DNA from: Centrapalus pauciflorus | Lineage: Eukaryota; Streptophyta; Magnoliopsida; Asterales; Asteraceae | Reading direction: 5' to 3' | Assembly: GCA_020465985.1 (NCBI GenBank) | Contig: JAANYP010001807.1 | Span: 124,001-188,000, forward strand | Length of the DNA stretch: 64,000 bases | Shown here: one piece after another, positions 34,850 to 44,718 of the stretch | Layout: each line of letters starts with the position of its first letter | Numbering within the stretch: the first letter of the stretch is position 1 | Translations under genes and position numbers: made by a program | The notes under the pieces: generated by a model | What the model was told of the DNA's origin: nothing | Seen by the model: only the letters and a program-made list of their open reading frames with translations | Database searches by the model: none

Positions 34850-35976
34850 TGTTAGGCACAAAAAGGCCTCAGTCAAACCTGTTTTACATCTGAGGGGGAG
34901 ATTTTATAATCAAACCTGTTGATGCATTTGAAGGTTGAATTTAAGGCCTGTTATATGCCTTACTGAAACCTGAAAATGATTTGCAATATCAGACTAAGTT
35001 GTTCTATATGTTGCATGTGTTGCAACTAAGACAGTTTGTCCAAGACTGCTCTGTCTGCTGAACAGGCTGGACATAAACTGTCTACGCTGCTCTACACTGT
35101 TGAGCAGCTTGGGCATTTTTAAAGTGTTCTGTTCTTTGTGAACAGAACCTGTTCTTTTGTGAACAGGCTAAAACACTTTTATGGAATTTGTTTCCAAGTC
35201 ATCATGTATTGTTTTGACTACAAGATCAGTTTACAAAGTCGAAGACAAAGTGGAAAAACAGAACTGCTCAGCCTGCCCACGCTGTTCTGTAACATGAAGA
35301 CTTTAAAAAGGTTATTTGAAAAAGGGTGACAGACCTTTTTCTTATATCAAAATAGGCCTTTGCAAGGAAGAAAGACGCAAAGTTGACATTCCTAAATTAG
35401 TTAAAGGCAATGCAACAGTAGACAAAGTGAAAAGACAAAAGTTCTGCACATGTGAAGACAAGTCTGCTTTTCAGAAAAGTGCAGAAAAGGTTATGTTGTC
35501 TTTTCAACAAGACTTTTCCTTTTTATTCCCTCCAATGAAGATGTTTCTCTTAGATCCTCTAAGTGAGTATAAAAGGAAGCCTCTAAGGTCAGAAAGAAGT
35601 GTGAACAAAGCTAAGTGCTTAAACCAAGAGTGAACGTGCAAGTGTGATTTTCATGCATGCAAGTCTTCTGTAAACCAGCATCTGTGTGTCTAAGCTGTTT
35701 TACCTAAGCTGTTCCTTAAGTCTTGTAAACACAGTGAGTGCATCTTAGTGAGTGTATTCATTGTAATCTAGTTTGAGTCTGTCTTAGACTAGTAAGCATA
35801 CTGTTGTATCTGTCATCTCAGCTTGAACTATTCCGCATTCAAGCTTGTTTGTAATTAACAAATTGTTGATAATACATACAAACATTGAGAAAAGAGTGTG
35901 TAGTTTTTAAATAGCTGTATTCATCCCCCCTCTACAGCTTATAACTATATACTTTGGGAACCTCTCGGGACCTACA
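34850..35976 (+). repeat. 3' LTR of element E
   Basis: 1127 bp, homologous to 22339-23439. It carries a 22-nt extra segment near 35143-35165 (a duplicated CTGTTCTTTTGTGAACAG-type phrase) and scattered substitutions. Confidence 0.92.
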
Positions 35977-36948
35977 CCCGATTCATCGCACCGATGAATT
36001 TGATTCTAATTGAGTTGAATTTTCTAATAAACCTTGTTAATAGCTTGATTAATTTCTAATGATCACTGATTAGGCTATAATTGGCTATTAAATACAGATT
36101 AGGTCATTGTTGCTAACCTGGTTTAGTGCCGGATGTTACATTATGTCTTGATTGCCGCTATAGCCACTCATGATTGAGTCATAGTAATCATAGAATTGGA
36201 TGATGTCCAAGCTACGATCACGCTTTTAGTGGAAGCTATCCACTTATAGTGAGCTAGCTACCAACAGTCATCGTGGGGGAACATCAGAGTAATCAATACC
36301 AAGTTCAAAAGAACTGGTGACATAGCTAGGTCTAGAATAATAGACCGACAAGGCTAATCATGCTAAGTTGAATCAATACATCAAAGATACGAGCAATGGT
36401 GGAAGCATAGATAATCAAAGTCATGATAGCAATATCTACTTATAACACTATCTGAAATGAACTGTAAGTACAACGTATGCAGAATGAAAAGTCAAATAGC
36501 CATCATGATCCACATGGCATCACCGAACCATGGTTAGCACAGGTCACAATCCAACTGAGCATGTATGAATGACAAAATAAACTATCATGAACAATATTTT
36601 TCAACCGGAATCTAGCATGTAAAACTGAATATTTATAACTCACTGGTTCTGGTTTATGCTGAATTGTCCTCTTGTCAAGCAAATTTCTCCATCTCCTGAG
36701 TTATCTCAGGATTTAAATCTTTAATCTTTGTCTTTCTGGACTTGGCTTAGCTTTACAAATCTTTGACTCACTTTCAATAACTTCAATCCTTAATACTTAA
36801 AATCTTTGTTCAGAATTTATCTGAACATATCCAGAATTTTATCATAGCAAGAACATTAGCTTTTGAACTATAATTGGTCTGATTCTGTTAACTGATAAAC
36901 TCTATATTAAGTCATTTTACACTTTCTTTGTTCATTTGAAGTCTCAAA

Positions 36949-36952
<4 letters not shown>

Positions 36953-37030
<78 letters not shown>
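36953..37030. repeat. (TA)n microsatellite
   Basis: About 78 bp of TA. Confidence 0.97.
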
Positions 37031-37032
<2 letters not shown>

Positions 37033-37490
37033 TGATACTTTATTTTAATGTTCTCTAATTAGTATAATCATTGGTCTTATAATTGTAAAATAAAATGATA
37101 TTTATTTGTTATTCTTAAAGCATCAGAAATGGACCATCCGAATTAATCATACGAACTCGGATTATCCGAGTTCGGATCAGCACCCATCAGAATTCGGACC
37201 TGCTCATCCGAGATTAGGCATCATAATCTTGAACATCAGAACTCGGATCATCCGAGTTCAGATCAACTCCCATCCGAGATGGTGCCTCATCCGAATTCGG
37301 ATCCCATCACATAGAAATAGTCCGTATCTGTTCTTAATGTTACAGTTTCGACACATACGGGTTTTCAACAAAAATTCACCAAACACATTTTTATCAACAA
37401 GCAATTAAATTTTAGGTTATATTATCATTATTGGGGTGTTTCTACATTATTTTCCCCGTCTTAAACGCATTAAAATCATCCATAATCAAG

Positions 37491-37495
37491 ACTTT
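37491..37495. other. Target-site duplication ACTTT, left of element D
   Basis: ACTTT precedes the LTR TGTTGGG and recurs at 48309-48313. Confidence 0.9.
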
Positions 37496-38158
37496 TGTTG
37501 GGAAATAGTTTAAGTATGTTCAAGCTGTTAGTTAGACTTCTCAAACTGTTAGTAGAGTTTATATGTAAATCCAAAGTTCATGCTGCTTGTTGAAGAAACT
37601 CGAGCTGCCAGTGTAAAAGTTCAAGCTGCCAGAGCAAATCAACTCGAGCTGCTCTGTTCATGCTGTCAAGTTATTCAAGCTGCTGAACAGTTTCATAAAC
37701 AGAAAGTGCTGATTTTCAGGAAAAGATATCTACATGAAGATTCCAGCATATCTACTATCAGAGAAGTCATAGTTCGTCAAGGAAACAAATCAAGAAGCAA
37801 TATATATACATAGAATAGGTCATTCTATTGTATAGGAGTTTCTGCATATTCGAGTCTGTAATTGCTTTTGTTGATTAAGTTTTCATAAGCCTCTAAGGTT
37901 GTAAAACCCTAAGAACAGTCTGTGTTCTTCGTCTAATCAAACAGATTAGAGGTGATTGTAATCATTGAAGTCAGCAATACAATCAGTTTTGATTATTTCT
38001 TGTGTTGATTTATTATTGATTCTGAAAGTTTTTGTTAAAATAGTTAAGTGTTATTCCGCAAACTTCTTAATTAAACTTTGATTCAAAGCAAGATTATTGA
38101 TTTATAGTCTGATAAATTCAAATAGTTAGTCTTGGTTAATTAGTTTAAGATCCTGACA
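37496..38158 (+). repeat. 5' LTR of element D
   Basis: TGTTGGGAAATAG to GATCCTGACA. The U3 has repeated CAAGCTGYTAGT-type units, several 21-22 bp apart (CTG at 37525, 37546, 37605, 37626). A TATA-like TATATATACA is at 37801. Confidence 0.95.
37801..37810 (+). promoter_or_regulatory. TATA-like box of the D 5' LTR
   Basis: TATATATACA, preceded by GAAGCAA; the 3' LTR counterpart reads TATAAATACA near 47950. Confidence 0.6.
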
Positions 38159-38160
38159 AG

Positions 38161-38172
38161 TGGTATCAGAGC
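38161..38172 (+). other. Primer-binding site of element D
   Basis: TGGTATCAGAGC lies 2 nt after the LTR end, matching initiator Met tRNA. Confidence 0.92.
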
Positions 38173-38233
38173 CACAGGTCGTTCTTTGTTTTTCAAAGTC
38201 GAAAACTTTTATTTAAATTTTTAATCTTTTGCA

Positions 38234-40195
38234 ATGGAATTTGAAAATAGCAGCAGTAGATCTGGGCAAGGACTCAAAGTGCCTATGCTCAAGCCCACTG
38301 AGTTTGAGATGTGGAAACTCAGGATTCAACAGCATATCCAATTTATTGACTATGCCATATGGGAAGCTGTTGAATTTCCTCCTGTAGTTGATCCAGAACT
38401 TGATGATGAGGGAAAACCAGTCAAAACCCCTCCAAAAACTGAACTTGAAAGGAAGGCTAGAATGAATGAAGTGAAAGCTCTTACACTTCTACAAATAGCC
38501 ATTCCTAATGCTTATCAACATCAGTTCAAAAAGTTTTATACTGCTCATTCTCTTTGGAATGCTTTAGAGAAAAGATTTGCTGGTAATGCCAGCACCAAGA
38601 GAAATCAAAAGGATCTTTTGAAACAGCAGTATGAGAACTTTTCTGGTGGCAAGAATGAAAACCTTACTCAAATCTTTGACAGGTTCAACAAACTGATAAG
38701 TGAACTGGAAAGTGCAAAAGTCAGCCTGGATCAAGATGAAGTCAACAGAAAGTTTCTCAGATCTCTTGGAGAAGAATGGACAGTTTATGCTGCCCAATGG
38801 AGAACAAAAGACACTCTTGATGAGATAGAACTGGATGATCTGTACAACAGTCTGAGAGTGTTTGAGACTGAGATTGATGCTAAAAAAAAATCTTTTTCTT
38901 ATAATCATAATACTGCTCTTCTGTCTTCTGATAAATCTAATAGCAGTGATTCCTTTTCAGGTGGTGATAGCAAGTCTGCTGAAGTTCACTATGAGGCTTT
39001 TGTTGCCAATGATGGACTATTTGCTCTAAATGCTGAAGATTTAGAACAAATTCATCCAGATGATCTTGAAGAGATGGATTTAAAGTGGCAACATGCAATG
39101 CTGACCATGAGAGCCAAAAGGTTTCTTAAAAGAACTGGAAGGACCAACTTTCAAGCCAGAACAGAAGGCAAACCAGCTTTTGATAAATCAAAAGTTGAAT
39201 GCTATAAATGTCAAAAGGTTGGTCACTTTGCCAGAGAATGTAGATCTCAAGGTCAACAGTCCTCAAGGACTTCACAGCCCAATCAGACATCATCATCAAC
39301 AGCACTTGTCTCCCAAGAAGACAATGTGTTTGACTGGAGTGATCAGACAGAGGAAGAGTTTCAGAATCAAGCTCTAATGGCAGAAACATCAAATGTCTCC
39401 TCCACTGAACTACCATCTGAGGTAAATTCTAAACTCTGCTCTCAATCATGCAAAAATAATGTTAAAAAGTACAGAGACCACAATGAGAGCATGTGCAAAA
39501 CTCTAGCTAAGATGGAAGAACGGAGATATGAATACATGCAAGCCATAGAAGATCTTGAAAAACAGATCAATGACTATAAGGATAATGAGATTCAAATGGG
39601 ACATGATAGAACATATCATGAGTGGGAGAAAAAGGAGCTAAATAAGAAAATAGAATCCCTGAATAAAAAGGTAGAAGAGACTGAACAAAAGGTGTTAGAG
39701 GCTAATAAGAAACTAGAATCTGTCAATATAGATCTAGGTAACTTCAAATTGGCTAATCAAAAGCTGGAACACCTAATGGAAGTACAATTTAAAGATAGGG
39801 TAAAATCTCAGGTTAATCCCAAAGAAGGCATAGGCTACAGGGCTACTCCACCTCCATACAACAACAAATACATTCATCCAATGAGTGAAGTTGCTGATAG
39901 ACTTGTCAATGAACCACTAGATGAGTCTATGACTACTGTAGATCCTATCCTTGATAACAGTCCTGAATCTAAAGAAGATCAGATTCAAAACAGAGACTGT
40001 GAGTGCACAGCAGGTGAAAAAGAACACAAAACAATGAGTGCACCTATAGAGATCCAAGCCCCCAGTAAGAAAGGAAAAGAGAAGATGAGTGTATGCCATG
40101 CTGCTCCCCATATTTCGGTACCCTCTAACTGTAACACTGCATCTTCCTCAAAAGGCAATAAAAGGGGTAAGACTGTTCCAATCTGCACATGCTAA
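38234..40195 (+). CDS. gag: Element D Gag (653 aa, intact)
   Basis: ATG 38234 is the first start after the primer site. Residues about 20-220 form a copia-type capsid domain (FEMWKLRIQQHIQFIDYAIW, HSLWNALEKRFAG, LGEEWTVYAAQWR). An acidic stretch follows, then a CCHC zinc knuckle CYKCQKVGHFAREC at about residues 322-335. A long coiled coil (about 415-525, MEERRYEYMQAIEDLEKQIN and following heptads) comes next. This enlarged Gag with coiled coil is a Sirevirus trait. The frame closes with TAA at 40193-40195; the same frame reopens beyond it, so the stop could be a mutation or a gag-pol boundary. Confidence 0.93.
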   Translation: MEFENSSSRSGQGLKVPMLKPTEFEMWKLRIQQHIQFIDYAIWEAVEFPPVVDPELDDEGKPVKTPPKTELERKARMNEVKALTLLQIAIPNAYQHQFKKFYTAHSLWNALEKRFAGNASTKRNQKDLLKQQYENFSGGKNENLTQIFDRFNKLISELESAKVSLDQDEVNRKFLRSLGEEWTVYAAQWRTKDTLDEIELDDLYNSLRVFETEIDAKKKSFSYNHNTALLSSDKSNSSDSFSGGDSKSAEVHYEAFVANDGLFALNAEDLEQIHPDDLEEMDLKWQHAMLTMRAKRFLKRTGRTNFQARTEGKPAFDKSKVECYKCQKVGHFARECRSQGQQSSRTSQPNQTSSSTALVSQEDNVFDWSDQTEEEFQNQALMAETSNVSSTELPSEVNSKLCSQSCKNNVKKYRDHNESMCKTLAKMEERRYEYMQAIEDLEKQINDYKDNEIQMGHDRTYHEWEKKELNKKIESLNKKVEETEQKVLEANKKLESVNIDLGNFKLANQKLEHLMEVQFKDRVKSQVNPKEGIGYRATPPPYNNKYIHPMSEVADRLVNEPLDESMTTVDPILDNSPESKEDQIQNRDCECTAGEKEHKTMSAPIEIQAPSKKGKEKMSVCHAAPHISVPSNCNTASSSKGNKRGKTVPICTC

Positions 40196-40960
40196 AAGCA
40201 TGGTGTCCAAAAGTTTCCCAAACAACAGCAGGTAAGGGGAAATCAAAGGAACAAGAACCAGTTATGGTCTGATAAAATTGGTTCTCAAATCAAAACAGTC
40301 AAAAGATGTTTCCATTGTGGCAGGAAAAACCATTTGGCCAGACATTGCTTGTACAAACCATCTGTTGCAAAACAGACTGTGGTTCAGAAACAAGCATTTG
40401 TTAAAAACACAAAAAATCGTAAGGTCAAACCACCAGTTGCACCAGTTCCAAAGAAAACAGTTGATCACAGGTTCTCAAAAGTCAATAAAAAATAGTCCAC
40501 ACACCAAAAACAAGTTTTGGCAAAACCCAAATCAATTTTTAAACAAATATGGTGTGTTAAAGGCAAAAACTCAGATGAAACTGTTGATACAAATGTTGAA
40601 ACTGCCAGGCCTAAATTTGAAACTGTTAGTGCAAATTCTGAAACTGTTAGCACTAAACACTCAGTTCAAACTGCTAGGCTTAAAACTGGGACTGGTAATG
40701 GATCATCTGAGGCTGTTAAGCATCATTCTGGCACTGCTAGTGAATCATCTGAGACTGTTAGAAGAAAAGATGATCGAAATAACTGGATACCTCATATCCT
40801 CACTAAATACTCTCCAAAAACTCCATCAGTAGATCTCACAAAATATAAAAAGTCAAAAACAGTGTTTAGTTATGTCAATATCCAAGGCCAACCCAAAACC
40901 AATTTGGTTTGGGTTTACTCCACTACTGACTGAGCTGTTATTTGTGCAGGGCAACCACAG
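40196..40960 (+). pseudogene. pol: Element D gag-pol linker with second zinc knuckle and heptad array
   Basis: In the gag frame beyond the TAA there is a second CCHC knuckle CFHCGRKNHLARHC (about 40309-40350), a basic region, a TAG at about 40492, then an open run 40517-40933. The run contains a heptapeptide array (xxETVxx/xxQTAxx) encoded by a 21-bp DNA repeat with CTG cores at 40581-40755. A frameshift near 40930 leads into the protease frame. Confidence 0.8.
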
Positions 40961-41330
40961 GTCTCCTCATAAAACAAGATGGCATTTGGACAGTGGATGC
41001 TCTAGGCAAATGATAGGCAATTCTGAGTGCTTGTCAAATTTCAAAGGCTTTGATGGAGGATTTGTTGCATTTGGAGGCAACTCAAAAGGAGGTAAGGTTA
41101 CAGGTAAGGGTACTGTTAATGCAGGCAACATGCTATTCCATGATGTTTTGTATGTTGAACAGCTTAAGTATAATTAATTAAGTGTCTCTCAAATATGTGA
41201 CAAACAAACATTGTTCTGTTTACAGATTCTGAGTGTATTGTCCTTTCAAAAGATTTCAAAATTCCTGAAAATCTTGTTTTACTAAGAACACCAAGAAAGG
41301 ACAATGTTTACTGTCTGGACACAGATCTTT
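40961..41330 (+). pseudogene. pol: Element D protease
   Basis: WHLDSGCSRQMIG (near 40982-41020) is the Sirevirus form of the aspartic protease active site, followed by GGKVTGKGTVNAG and MLFHDVLYVEQLKYN. A stop at 41175-41177 and shifts afterwards break the frame. Confidence 0.85.
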
Positions 41331-42849
41331 TATCTAAATCAAATACTTTAAGATGTTTGATATCCAAAGCATCATCCAATGAGTCTGCTCTTTGGCATAG
41401 AAGGATGTGTCACATGAACTTCAAGTCCATGAATGTTTTAGTCAAAAAGAATCTGGTAAGAGGCTTACCACAAAAGGAGTTCATCTGTGATGATCATTGT
41501 CTAGCATGTCTTAAAGGCAAGCAACACAAAACTTCTCATAAGGCCAAAGAAGTAAATTAAATCTCATCTGTTCTTCAGTTGCTTCATATGGATCTATTTG
41601 GTCCAACATCTGTTTTGAGTTTGAATAAAAGGGCTTACTGTTTAGTTATTGTTGATGATTTCACCAGATTTACTTGGGTTTATTTTCTTAGGTCCAAAGA
41701 TGAAACTGCTGAGCTAGTTAAGTCTTTTATCCTTAAGATAGAAAACCAATCCAACTTAAAAGTTAAGGTGCTAAGATCAGACAATGGAACAGAATTTAAA
41801 AATCACATTCTAAACAGTTTCTGTGAGTCCAAAGCATTGCTAGACAATATAGTGCACCAAGAACACCACAGCAAAATGGTGCAGCTGAAAGAAAGAACAG
41901 AACATTAATTGAGGCTGCTAGAACAATGTTAGCTGATTCAAATCTGCCAATGACTTTCTGGGCGGAAGCTGTCAATACAGCCTGTTATGTTCTGAATAGG
42001 GTTCAAGTTTTCCAATCACAAGGGAAAACTCCCTATGAGTTATTCCATAACCGAAGTCCCCTAATAGCTTTCTTCAAGCCTTTTGGATGTCCATGTACTA
42101 TTCTTCACACTAAGACTCACTTAGGAAAATTCGAAAGTAAGGCTGAAGAAGGATTCTTTGTAGGATACTCAAATCAAAGCAAAGCCTATAGGGTATATAA
42201 CAGTGTGTCTAAAACCATTGAAGAAAGTGCCAATGTTGCATTTAATGAACATACTGCAAATATCAAAGGTACTGGTCCTGATTGGTTGTTTGATTTAGAT
42301 TCACTAACAAATTCTCTGAGCTTTGTTGAGTATACTGCAGAAGCTGATGCATACAGGATTGAAGCTACTAACACAAATTCTCATGCTGCCAATACAAATT
42401 CTCAAGCTGTTGGCACAAAGTTTCAGACTGCTGCAGATTCAACAAGTTGGGATGATTACACCACTATACCACTTCTATCCTGTGATCCTCCAGGGGTCCT
42501 GAATGCTCAACATGACACAAATCCAGACACTGAAGTGCCACTCCCAAGTCCTGAGAGAACAGCTCCAACACAAAGGGAAACAGTCCCAGACTCAAGTCAT
42601 GCTGTTCCAGAAACTGAATCATTCACTGGTCCTGATGGCGATGATACAAATCTTGGATCCTCTTTTCAGACAGAGAGAGAGCCTACACTAAGAGTTCACA
42701 AGTATCATCCTCTCAATCAAATACTGGGTGATCCAAGCACTCCTGTACAAACAAAGAAAATGGTTCAAAATGAGACTGCTGCTGCTGAACAAGCAGTTCC
42801 TGAATTCAGTCTAGCTGCCTTTGAGAATGCTTTTTCATGTCTCAACTAG
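41331..42849 (+). pseudogene. pol: Element D integrase and linker, frameshifted
   Basis: The HHCC domain (LWHRRMCHMNFKSM, CLACLKGKQHKTSH) ends at a stop at 41558. The catalytic core resumes at 41579 with HMDLFGPTSV, VDDFTRFTWVYF and the second Asp in RSDNGTEFKN; the Glu region near 41880-41910 is disrupted by a one-base shift. 41926-42849 continues the core tail and a Ser/Thr-rich linker with a second 21-bp repeat cluster (42386-42428). Confidence 0.88.
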
Positions 42850-43640
42850 AACCTAAAAAGGCATCAGAAGCCTTAAAAGATTCATCTTGGATTGAGTCTA
42901 TGCAAGAAGAGCTTCTACAGTTCAAGATTCAGAATGTATGGACTCTGGTGGATCTTCCTAAAGGTAAGAGAGCAATTGGTACAAGATGGGTGTTCAGAAA
43001 CAAGAAAGATGAGAGAGGGATAGTCATCAAGAATAAAGCAAGGCTAGTAGCACAAGGTTACACTCAAGAAGAAGGCATAGATGATGATGATGTATTTGCT
43101 CCAGTAGCAAGAATTGAAGCCATTATACTATTTTTGGCCTATGCAAGCTTCAAAGGTTTCAAAGTGTATCAAATGGATGTGAAGTCTGCTTTTCTGTATG
43201 GAACAATTGAAGAGGAGGTATATGTGTGTCAACCTCCTGGTTTTGAAGACTACAAGTATCCAGACAGGGTTTACAAGCTAGACAAGGCTCTCTATGGTCT
43301 CCATCAAGCCCCAAGAGCATGGTATGACACTCTGTCATCATACCTTTTACAGAATGGGTTCAAGAGAGGCACTCTGGACAAAACACTTTTCACTAAGTCT
43401 ATCAAAGATGAGATTCTGCTTGTCCAAATCTATGTTGATGACATTATCTTTGGCTCAACAAATGACTGTCTGTGCAAAGAGTTTGAAGCTTTAATGCACA
43501 AAAAGTTGCAAATGAGTTCAATGGGAGAACTCACTTTCTTTCTAGGATTGCAGGTTAAGCAGAAGCCCACTGGACTTTTCATAAGTCAATCAAAGTATGT
43601 GAAAGACATACTAGAAAAGTTTGGGTATCAAGACACATAG
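42837..43640 (+). CDS. pol: Element D reverse transcriptase segment (267 codons open)
   Basis: A complete copia RT core: WIESMQEELLQFKIQNVWTL, GTRWVFRNKKDERGIVIKNK, FAPVARIEAIILFLAY, QMDVKSAFLYG, YGLHQAPRAWYDTL and the catalytic IYVDDIIFGST. The DYDETFAPV-type motif is altered to DDDDVFAPV. It ends at a TAG (43638-43640) that stays in the same frame as the RNase H segment. The first Met is internal to the polyprotein. Confidence 0.88.
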   Translation: MSQLEPKKASEALKDSSWIESMQEELLQFKIQNVWTLVDLPKGKRAIGTRWVFRNKKDERGIVIKNKARLVAQGYTQEEGIDDDDVFAPVARIEAIILFLAYASFKGFKVYQMDVKSAFLYGTIEEEVYVCQPPGFEDYKYPDRVYKLDKALYGLHQAPRAWYDTLSSYLLQNGFKRGTLDKTLFTKSIKDEILLVQIYVDDIIFGSTNDCLCKEFEALMHKKLQMSSMGELTFFLGLQVKQKPTGLFISQSKYVKDILEKFGYQDT

Positions 43641-43655
43641 GTTGCAAGCACTCCA

Positions 43656-44375
43656 ATGGATCCTCACAAGCAGCTCCATACAGACAAAGATGGCATAGAT
43701 GTGGACCTACATTTATACAGATCTCTTATAGGATCACTTATGTATCTAACATCTTCTAGACCTGATATAATGTTTGCTGTCTGTGTGTGTGCTAGGTTTC
43801 AATGCTCTCCAAAGGATTCTCACTTGGTTGCTGTTAAGAGAATCTTTAGATATCTCAAAGGCCAACCACACTTAGGCCTATGGTATCCTAAAGATTCTCC
43901 CCTTGAACTAACTGCTTATTCTGACAGTGACTATGGTGGTTGCAACATTGACAGAAAATCTACAACTGGTGGATGTCAATACTTAGGAGCAAGACTGGTC
44001 TCTTGGCAATGCAAAAAGCAGACAACTGTGTCCACATCATCCACTGAAGCAGAATATGTAGCAGCTGCAAGCTGCTACTCCCAGGTAATGTGGATTCAAA
44101 ATCAGCTGAGAGACTATGGTATGAATTTCTTATCCACTCCTATCTACATTGACAATTCAAGTGCAATCAGCATTGTGCAAAACCCAGTGAAATTCCCAAA
44201 AACCAAGCATATAGAAATCAGATTTCACTTTATAAGGGATTGTAATGAAAAGAAGTGAATCCAAGTTACCAAAATACATACTGATGATCAGTTAGCTGAT
44301 CTATTTACAAAACCTTTTGATGTAGGAAGGTTCACTTTCCTGGTATCAAATATTGGTATGGTAAACATGGATTAA
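43656..44375 (+). pseudogene. pol: Element D RNase H
   Basis: Same frame as the RT across one stop. YRSLIGSLMYLTSSRPDIMF, TAYSDSDYGGCNIDRKSTTG, STEAEYVAAASCYSQ, IDNSSAISIVQNP and TKHIEIRFHFIRD are open to 44258, where a TGA interrupts; the rest (DQLADLFTKPF ... GMVNMD) reads through to the normal stop ending 44375. Confidence 0.88.
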
Positions 44376-44718
44376 TTTGTTTTCATTATTATCTAACTAG
44401 TATGGTTATTTAAGGGGGAGTCACTGTTCCATTGAAAAGATGCATAATTTTCAACTAACAGCATGAGTATTTTCTCAAGCTGCTAGTTCATTTTCTCGGA
44501 CTGCTAGTTATTCACTTGATCTGTCAAAGTGTGCAGGGTAGTTAGGTAATTTTTAAAATGTGTGTGCGCGGGACCCAACCTTTTCAAAACCTTTAAAGGT
44601 CCCAGTTTCGTTCAGTTGTAACTACCAGTTACAAAATTTTCTTCCACGACCTTTCTCTTCTCTCTGAACGATTCACACACACTTCTTTGCAAACCCTAAA
44701 CCCTTCATTTGATCTTCA
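44376..44718 (+). promoter_or_regulatory. D intergenic region with leader-like sequence for the 3' ORF
   Basis: The first part holds AAGGGGGAG (polypurine-like, near 44413) and two 21-bp repeat units (CTG at 44480 and 44501). The second part is host-promoter-like: pyrimidine-rich CTTTCTCTTCTCTC near 44650 and a telo-box AAACCCTAAACCC at 44691-44703, 15 nt before the ATG. Element E shows the same arrangement. Confidence 0.45.

Larger units (their letters stand above)
22339..35976 (+). mobile_element. Sirevirus-like Ty1/copia element E with a long 3' ORF
   Basis: Both LTRs, primer site, gag, decayed protease/integrase, RT/RNase H, a 1386-codon ORF and a polypurine tract are present in order. 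The LTR pair differs by many substitutions and small indels, including an extra GAACCTGTTC-type duplication in the 3' LTR, so it is older than D or B. Flanks AGAAGG and CCCGA do not match, so no TSD is visible. Sirevirus assignment rests on the large gag with coiled coil, LxDSG-type protease remnant, GGGGGAGAT polypurine tract and extra 3' ORF. Confidence 0.85.
35977..37495 (-). repeat. Gypsy LTR-like sequence, probably the distal part of the C 3' LTR
   Basis: The right edge (37495) is contiguous with 48309 once element D is removed, and that piece continues to 58992 once B is removed, ending at the upper LTR boundary of element C. The left 600 bp do not match the visible part of the C 5' LTR (63687-64000), so its lower end is missing or belongs to another element. 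It contains a (TA)n tract (36953-37030) and CCGA palindromes (37130-37300). No gene is seen. Confidence 0.5.

Noticed and set aside
37580..37813. 77-codon frame repeated at 47729-47962
   Set aside because: Lies in the D LTRs; duplication of the LTR explains the second copy. The VQAA peptide reflects the 21-bp DNA unit.
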